Assembly (NCBI RefSeq): GCF_014692525.1
Contig: NZ_JACNYL010000004.1
Location: 248,001 to 312,000 of the forward strand
Direction of reading: 5' to 3'
From: Sphingobacterium chuzhouense
Lineage (GTDB): Bacteria; Bacteroidota; Bacteroidia; Sphingobacteriales; Sphingobacteriaceae
DNA length: 64,000 bases
The notes beneath the pieces were generated by a model. The model was not told the origin of the DNA. It was given only the letters and a program-made list of their open reading frames with translations, and made no database searches. Shown in pieces: positions 58,627 to 64,000 of this stretch. A program made the position numbers and the translations under genes. The stretch's first letter is position 1. Every line of letters begins with the position of its first letter.

Positions 58627-60309
58627 ATGAAACGAATAACAAATAACATCATAGCTGTCCTTATATCGGTAGTTATATTTACCTCATGTAATAAGGATTT
58701 TCTGGACAGATTTCCATTGGATAGCCCTTCAAGCTCTACATTTTTTTCGAATGAGGATGAATTATTGTTGGCAGTAAACAGTGCTTATAGGAGTCTGTAT
58801 TGGATATCATCACATAATGTGCCTTATATTATGTGGCTGGATGGATCGACAGATATTACATGGACAAGAGGGAATTATGTGAATATGTTGGATCTCCAAG
58901 GCGGTCAGGTAACTACAGAAACAAACTTGTTTTATGACACTTGGGAATTCTATTATAATGGTATTATGCGTTGCAATAATATCTTGGAAAATATGCATCG
59001 AGCACAAGAGGTGGTTTCGGAAGATTTCTATAATCGAATTGAAGCAGAAGCCAGATTCCTAAGAGCTTGGAATTATGGCTTTCTTGTCAGTTTATATGGA
59101 GACGTGCCGTTAGTGACCACGATGTTACAGTTGGAGGATGCACAGATGCCTAGAACAGCAAAAGAAAATATTTTGCGTTTTATCTTTGATGATTTGGATT
59201 TTGCTGCGGCTCACTTGCCGTTAACTTGGTCTAATACGGATGAGGGACGGGCCACCCGAGGGGCTGCGCTTACTTATAAAGCACGAATCGCATTATATCA
59301 TGGTGAATATGAAATAGCCGCTGCAGCAGCAAAGGAAGTTATAGATTTTGGTCAATACACGCTCTACTCAAATTATGGACAGCTTTTTAAACATGTGGGG
59401 AGTAGATCGTCCGAGGTCATCATGGATATTCCCTTTTTGCTGGGCGTTCAAGTACATCAAATACCTCGTTATCTAGGAACACGGTCTGCTCCGGGGTATG
59501 CAGTATTAGTTCCGACACAAACAATGATAGATATTTATCGCTGCACTGATGGACTAAGAATAGACCAATCGCCACTTTTTGACCCTCAGAAACCGTATGA
59601 AAATCGTGATCCTCGCTTGGAACAATCTATACTTCGCCCTGGCGAATGGTATAACAACTTCAAGTTTGAAACGCACCCGGATTCGACTACTACCTTACAA
59701 AACGTGGGAGGAACGATTAACCGCGTGAACAACTTGGAAGTGACCAATCAATTCGCAACCTTCACAGGATATCATTGGAAAAAGTATTTTGATGAAGCGG
59801 ATTTGCCTGGAGAAGTTGCCAGGTCACAGCAAAATTTCATCATTATGCGCTACGCAGAAGTGCTGTTAACGTATGCCGAGGCAAAGATAGAATTAAATGA
59901 AATAGATAATAGCGTGATCGCCGCCATTAATGAGGTGAGGGGACGCCCAAGTGTGGGTATGCCTGCTGCGCAGACTAACATGACACAAACGCAGCTACGA
60001 GATTTAATTCGTTATGAACGTACAGTGGAACTGGCACAAGAAGGATTTCGTCTCTTCGACCTTCGTCGCTGGCGGATAGCAGAGCATGTGATGCCTGGCA
60101 ATATGCTTGGGCGACGCGTAAAAGCGCGATGGTATGATTCAATTATTCCTTCGTTCAATGCGTATGGAAAATCTGTATATCCAAATGAAACGGCGGTTTT
60201 TCAGGTTATCAGCACAAATACATTTGATGCATCTAAACACTATTTGTGGCCTATACCTCAGCGTGAGATAGATGTAAACAGGGAATTGGAACAAAACCCA
60301 GGATGGTAG
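58627..60309 (+). CDS. susD: SusD/RagB family nutrient-binding lipoprotein
   Basis: The 560-residue surface lipoprotein caps the SusC channel and binds the nutrient. The start NNIIAVLISVVIFTSC supplies a lipobox (FTSC), followed by NKDFLDRFPLDSPSSSTFFS, the typical SusD start. Helical TPR-like repeats include EAEARFLRAWNYGFLVSLYG, and the C-terminal part has RDLIRYERTVELAQEGFRLF and DLRRWRIAEHVMPG, ending WPIPQREIDVNRELEQNPGW, the family's closing motif. Confidence 0.95.
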   Translation: MKRITNNIIAVLISVVIFTSCNKDFLDRFPLDSPSSSTFFSNEDELLLAVNSAYRSLYWISSHNVPYIMWLDGSTDITWTRGNYVNMLDLQGGQVTTETNLFYDTWEFYYNGIMRCNNILENMHRAQEVVSEDFYNRIEAEARFLRAWNYGFLVSLYGDVPLVTTMLQLEDAQMPRTAKENILRFIFDDLDFAAAHLPLTWSNTDEGRATRGAALTYKARIALYHGEYEIAAAAAKEVIDFGQYTLYSNYGQLFKHVGSRSSEVIMDIPFLLGVQVHQIPRYLGTRSAPGYAVLVPTQTMIDIYRCTDGLRIDQSPLFDPQKPYENRDPRLEQSILRPGEWYNNFKFETHPDSTTTLQNVGGTINRVNNLEVTNQFATFTGYHWKKYFDEADLPGEVARSQQNFIIMRYAEVLLTYAEAKIELNEIDNSVIAAINEVRGRPSVGMPAAQTNMTQTQLRDLIRYERTVELAQEGFRLFDLRRWRIAEHVMPGNMLGRRVKARWYDSIIPSFNAYGKSVYPNETAVFQVISTNTFDASKHYLWPIPQREIDVNRELEQNPGW

Positions 60310-60328
60310 GGGAATAGAAAAAATAGAT

Positions 60329-61543
60329 ATGAAAAGAAGAAATATATTAATATTGTTGCTATTGTTTGTTGTAACAATAGCATGTACAAAAACAACCGAT
60401 ACAACACCGGAAGAACCAGGTGAAACGTATAATCCCGAGTTTACTGCAATTACGAGTTATAGCACCAATATCGTGTTGCAATGGGAAGGGCTTTCTGGAG
60501 CCTCGAAGTATGAGATCCGGTACGCGCAATCAGAGGATATGAATGGAGCGACAGCGCTTGAAAGTAATAGTGCCGCTATTGATATTAAGAATTTACAAAG
60601 ATCAAAACCGTATTATATTCAAATAAGAGCATTTACATCTGAAGGGTGGACAGATTGGTCAGACGTGAATCCCGTGAATACAGCTACCTTTGAGATTGCT
60701 GTTACCACATATAATATATTGGGTATAGAAGCTGATGGAGCTGTTGAACCTGAGTTTGCTTGGCACTTGCGTAAAGACGCACTTAAATCGATGGTGCTGC
60801 AACCTAATAATAATGCAGATATCGTTGGATTTCAGGAAACAAGAGTACTAGCGGATGAGCTTTCAGAAATGCTACAAGGTCATTATGAATGTCATGTGTC
60901 CGAAAGGGAGGTGTCTGCCCGGGTAATCGCATGGAAGCCAGAAAAGTTTGAACTGGTATCTTATGACGATAATATTGATATTTTTGGATCTGAAGTTAAT
61001 GGGCAGAATACCGCACGTTATCCTACGCACGTACGGCTCAAGGAAATTGAGACTGGTAAGGAGTTATTGGTATACAATGTGCATGTTCCGGCAGGTAGTA
61101 ATTTGCAGAGAGAAGAGGCGCAACGAATCCGTTCCGTGGGAGCACAAAATTTAGCGGTGTATGCGAAGCAGAAAAGACAAGAGACCGGCTTACCCGTAAT
61201 TATAATGGGAGATTTCAATGGTTATCCGGAAACGGTGATCGACGGCCATTCCTCGGCTTGTATCATCATGAAGGAGGAAGGACTGGAAGATACATTCGAT
61301 AAGGCGTTGGAACGTACAAATATAAATTATGCCACCACAGTCAATAGAGCAACTTCGAGTGTAAAACCGGGACAAAATGGTAGTTCTCGAATCGATTATA
61401 TATTTACGTACCCGTCTACAAAGATAGCTGTAACTACCTATGATATATTAATCAATTTTGAAGTGGGATCATCTTCACGGCTGCAGAAACCGGTACCCTC
61501 AGACCATCATCCAGTGAAGTCTGTTTTACATTTTACATACTAA
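60329..61543 (+). CDS. Lipoprotein with Fn3 domain and EEP-family phosphoesterase domain
   Basis: The 404-residue lipoprotein starts MKRRNILILLLLFVVTIAC (lipobox TIAC). Residues about 35-118 are a fibronectin type III domain (ITSYSTNIVLQWEGLSGASK; PYYIQIRAFTSEGWTDWSDV). Residues about 125-404 are an endonuclease/exonuclease/phosphatase domain: VTTYNILGIEADG, DIVGFQETRVLADEL (metal Glu), VYNVHVPAGSN, IIMGDFNGYP (Asp and Asn) and VPSDHHPVKSVLH (catalytic His). Such enzymes cleave phosphodiesters or phosphomonoesters in nucleic acids, phosphoinositides or sphingomyelin. Its place after susD suggests a phosphorylated or phosphodiester-containing nutrient. Confidence 0.88.
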   Translation: MKRRNILILLLLFVVTIACTKTTDTTPEEPGETYNPEFTAITSYSTNIVLQWEGLSGASKYEIRYAQSEDMNGATALESNSAAIDIKNLQRSKPYYIQIRAFTSEGWTDWSDVNPVNTATFEIAVTTYNILGIEADGAVEPEFAWHLRKDALKSMVLQPNNNADIVGFQETRVLADELSEMLQGHYECHVSEREVSARVIAWKPEKFELVSYDDNIDIFGSEVNGQNTARYPTHVRLKEIETGKELLVYNVHVPAGSNLQREEAQRIRSVGAQNLAVYAKQKRQETGLPVIIMGDFNGYPETVIDGHSSACIIMKEEGLEDTFDKALERTNINYATTVNRATSSVKPGQNGSSRIDYIFTYPSTKIAVTTYDILINFEVGSSSRLQKPVPSDHHPVKSVLHFTY

Positions 61544-61564
61544 CATAATTTAATTGCAAAAATC

Positions 61565-62692
61565 ATGAAAAAAATTTTATGTATATGTTTAGCTTTTATA
61601 ACCATTATAGGGGTATTATCTTGCGAAAAAGATGATAAAAAAGCTACACCACGATTTTTGGATGTCAAAGTAAGGTTTTCAGGTGCTACCAAGCCAAGTG
61701 CAGGTGATGTTTTGGTCTTGAACTTACATTATGACGAAGTTACAGGTAAATCGTATCGCGAATTACCTGTAGATGCCTCGCAGTCTATCACACTGGATCA
61801 ACAGCAGATCGAAAGTGGCTTTCGTGCGACGTTTGAAGAATATCCAAAGAAAGAAACTATTTATTTGTCGGCATATATAGATGTCGATCGAGATGGAGAA
61901 CTGGGAACGGGGGATTTTGCTTTGTTCTATCCTAATATAACACTCAGTGATGTAGAGTCAGAAATGGGAAAGGCAGAAAACATTACGGGAGAGTATGTGG
62001 TAACCATGGATGTGAATGTGTTAATAGGCGGATCAGCTGGTGGTGTTGTCGATATAGACGGTAATGTGTACGAGACTGTCATCATTGGTGGACAAGAATG
62101 GATGAAAGAAAATTTAAGAGTTACACGCTATCGCGACGGTACACCGATTCCAACCGGTCTTGACAATAAAAACTGGGCAGAAACCACATCAGGAGCTTAC
62201 AGTATATATCCTTACGGAAATGCCGACGGAATAGATTCTGAGGAACAGATGGTCGCGACGTTCGGCTTGCTGTACAACTGGTACGTGGTGGATAATCCGA
62301 AAGGTGTCTGCCCTGACGGATGGAGAGTACCTTTAGATGATGATTGGAAGGGTCTGGAAAGAACTATTGGTATGGGAAATGAAGTAAACGATGCCGCATG
62401 GCGAGGTGATAAAGCTGCGTTGTTAATGAGTACGGATGATTGGTGGGTGACTAGTGACGTACTTATCGGTGCGGATGATTATGGGTTTAGTGCACAACCC
62501 GCTGGAGCTCGATATCCCGATGGCAGTTATAATAGATTCGGAACATTTGCTTATTTCTGGACTTCGACACCGAGTGGAACACAGGGCACAAACGGTATAA
62601 GGCGATTATTAACATACAATAATGTTGCCATCAATCGATCCAATAGACCTTCTGCAGAAGGACAATGTATCCGTTGTATAAAAGAACAATAA
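61565..62692 (+). CDS. FISUMP-domain lipoprotein
   Basis: The 375-residue lipoprotein starts MKKILCICLAFITIIGVLSC (lipobox VLSC). Residues about 30-150 form a beta-rich domain (VLVLNLHYDEVTGKSYRELP; IYLSAYIDVDRDGELGTGDF, a calcium-loop-like DxDxDG segment). Residues about 165-375 are a FISUMP domain: VYETVIIGGQEWMKENLRVT, FGLLYNWYVVDNPKGVCPDG, WRVPLDDDWKGLERTIG and AEGQCIRCIKE. FISUMP domains are common in surface proteins of Bacteroidota and Fibrobacter; a binding role is assumed. It is in the operon after the phosphoesterase gene. Confidence 0.88.
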   Translation: MKKILCICLAFITIIGVLSCEKDDKKATPRFLDVKVRFSGATKPSAGDVLVLNLHYDEVTGKSYRELPVDASQSITLDQQQIESGFRATFEEYPKKETIYLSAYIDVDRDGELGTGDFALFYPNITLSDVESEMGKAENITGEYVVTMDVNVLIGGSAGGVVDIDGNVYETVIIGGQEWMKENLRVTRYRDGTPIPTGLDNKNWAETTSGAYSIYPYGNADGIDSEEQMVATFGLLYNWYVVDNPKGVCPDGWRVPLDDDWKGLERTIGMGNEVNDAAWRGDKAALLMSTDDWWVTSDVLIGADDYGFSAQPAGARYPDGSYNRFGTFAYFWTSTPSGTQGTNGIRRLLTYNNVAINRSNRPSAEGQCIRCIKEQ

Positions 62693-62704
62693 TATCAATA
62701 TCGG

Positions 62705-64000
62705 ATGAAATTAAAGAGTGACATATTTCTGTATGGTATATTTGCTGTATGGTTGATTCCTTTGACTATATCCGCACAGGATCGTCTTGTTCTTAAAAAT
62801 GAAGAACTAAACATAGAATGGGAAAAATCTGCAGATGGTTATGTATTGAGACGTATAGCTGTAGGAGATGGAAACCAAACGGTTGAGTTGAAAGAACCTC
62901 TTGGCGAATACACCATCTTATATGCAGCAGAAAAGCCAGATAAACGGCCGTTGTTGGAAAAAGTGGATGAAAAAGCTGCATCGTTCCCCGACAGTATGTA
63001 CGGACATATCTTTAATCGATGGAAAACCAGCCTTTCTGCTGTTCCCCTTCACCTAGCAGGGGAAGAAATTCATTTTTATCCTTCAAAGGTGGCAAAGAAT
63101 GGAAAGAATAAGCTTACTTTTCTAGAAGAAACTGAAAAAATAAAGCTTTCCGCTAGATGGTCTTTTCATCCGACTTATCAACACGATGTAATGGTAGAGA
63201 TGGTATTAACCGCTAAGGAAGACGGCTATTTCTCTATCGCAAGCCCTACATTGGTCAACATACCGACAGGGGAATTAGATTGGGGTATGATTCCCGGGCA
63301 ATTTCAAGGACGGTCAATAGAGAACAATCTAATAAAAGCATATGGATATGGACAGGGAGTCCCAAACCAACCAGTGATGTTAAGGGAACGATCGACAAGC
63401 ACGCTTTCACCTTTAATTAGCAATAAGAGTGGATTAACGTTAGCTGTAATTCCCGAACCGGGGTATGGTCGTGATCCATGGAAGGAAAACAAGATGACGC
63501 ACGATGACTGGGAGTTAGGGCTTTCTTTGATAACCAGAAACCATCAGTTGAGTCCAACCATATACCATCCTGTGCTGGGCGAAAGAGGCTCCTATATGAA
63601 AAAGGGCGAAACAAAGACATTTCAATTCCGATATACGTTGCAAAAGGCTGATTGGTACGAAGTATATAAACATGCCATTAACGATATCTATCGATTTGGA
63701 GATGTATTGACATTGAAAGATACAAAGCAATCGTTAATAAATAGAGTGTTATCTATGTCTCATTACCTTAGAGACGATTCCATATCGATGTGGAATATTC
63801 AACCGTACAAACAATTAGAAATTGGGGCGCAGGATTATTTGAGTAGCGTGTACGAAGCTGATGGAGATGCCATGAAAAACTCAGATTATGGTGCAATGTG
63901 GATGTTGGCGACGATCATGGACGATCGAGTGCTGAAAGAGCGACGTCTTCCATATGCAAGGAACTTCAAAATAGCACAACAGCAAGAGACGGATGGCTTT
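62705..64000 (+). CDS. Large secreted protein, 5' part, function unknown
   Basis: The frame is open for 432 codons from ATG 62705 to the end of the window. A signal peptide (MKLKSDIFLYGIFAVWLIPL, cut near SAQ) is followed by a beta-rich stretch of about 300 residues (LVLKNEELNIEWEKSADGYV; LTAKEDGYFSIASPTLVNIP; GLTLAVIPEPGYGRDPWKEN). A helical stretch comes next (YEVYKHAINDIYRFGDVLTL; SLINRVLSMSHYLRDDSISM). A beta domain followed by an alpha-helical domain is common in six-hairpin-type glycoside hydrolases and lyases. No catalytic motif can be named, so that is only a suggestion. It is 12 bases after the FISUMP gene and so probably in the susC operon. Confidence 0.7.
   Translation, partial: MKLKSDIFLYGIFAVWLIPLTISAQDRLVLKNEELNIEWEKSADGYVLRRIAVGDGNQTVELKEPLGEYTILYAAEKPDKRPLLEKVDEKAASFPDSMYGHIFNRWKTSLSAVPLHLAGEEIHFYPSKVAKNGKNKLTFLEETEKIKLSARWSFHPTYQHDVMVEMVLTAKEDGYFSIASPTLVNIPTGELDWGMIPGQFQGRSIENNLIKAYGYGQGVPNQPVMLRERSTSTLSPLISNKSGLTLAVIPEPGYGRDPWKENKMTHDDWELGLSLITRNHQLSPTIYHPVLGERGSYMKKGETKTFQFRYTLQKADWYEVYKHAINDIYRFGDVLTLKDTKQSLINRVLSMSHYLRDDSISMWNIQPYKQLEIGAQDYLSSVYEADGDAMKNSDYGAMWMLATIMDDRVLKERRLPYARNFKIAQQQETDGF

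Overview
The window reads as chromosomal DNA of a Bacteroidota bacterium, most likely of the Sphingobacteriaceae (Sphingobacterium, Pedobacter or a close relative). The evidence is the Bacteroidota-type promoters (TTTG, 19-21 bases, TAnnTTTG) without strong Shine-Dalgarno sites, a SusC/SusD pair, a FISUMP lipoprotein, a cytochrome b558-type succinate dehydrogenase, and an arginine pathway of the succinylated Bacteroidota type. This is inferred from gene content, since no rRNA is present.

Layout. 1-298 is the end of a CoA-binding protein gene. 553-15655 is the S10-spc-alpha ribosomal protein cluster (rplC to rplQ) with secY, map, infA and rpoA. It starts at rplC with its own promoter; rpsJ is not upstream. 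It ends at a strong terminator (15674-15707). 15791-20656 holds the second half of arginine biosynthesis (argD, transcarbamylase, argB, proC, an argE-like deacylase), facing an Lrp/AsnC regulator across a 19-bp-stem terminator. 21600-33667 is a mixed housekeeping and envelope region: a kinase-like orphan gene, ruvC, two flippase-like membrane proteins, a GT2 glycosyltransferase, an acyltransferase, a DUF2089 operon with a frameshifted remnant, a secreted hydrolase, an SDR, a lipoprotein, gmd and a coiled-coil membrane protein. 33701-41097 holds a 1251-residue NtrY-like sensor kinase and sdhCAB. 41277-49944 carries an outer-membrane barrel, csaA, tadA, superoxide dismutase, recA, nth and two exported serine peptidases. 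50132-53403 is the first half of the arginine pathway (GNAT, argG, argC) behind a putative arginine leader peptide. 53407-64000 is a polysaccharide-utilisation-like locus: a GntR/LacI-type regulator, a 21-bp tandem array, susC, susD, an Fn3-phosphoesterase lipoprotein, a FISUMP lipoprotein and an open-ended secreted protein.

How they fit together. The two arginine blocks, about 30 kb apart, supply most steps from glutamate to argininosuccinate; argH is not in the window. Residue 90 of the transcarbamylase is Val, which fits succinylated intermediates. The regulator at 53407 probably controls the SusCD locus: a shared ACCAGAC(C/T)AGACTA motif lies beside its own promoter and twice upstream of susC.

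The observations most worth following are the helically phased 21-bp degenerate array (54620-55165), the Arg-rich leader ORF ahead of the GNAT-argG-argC operon, the shared operator motif, the uncharacterised kinase-like gene at 21600, the frameshifted membrane-protein remnant at 27186, and a terminator placed next to a promoter in the middle of the spc operon. No tRNA, rRNA, CRISPR array, insertion sequence or prophage was seen.
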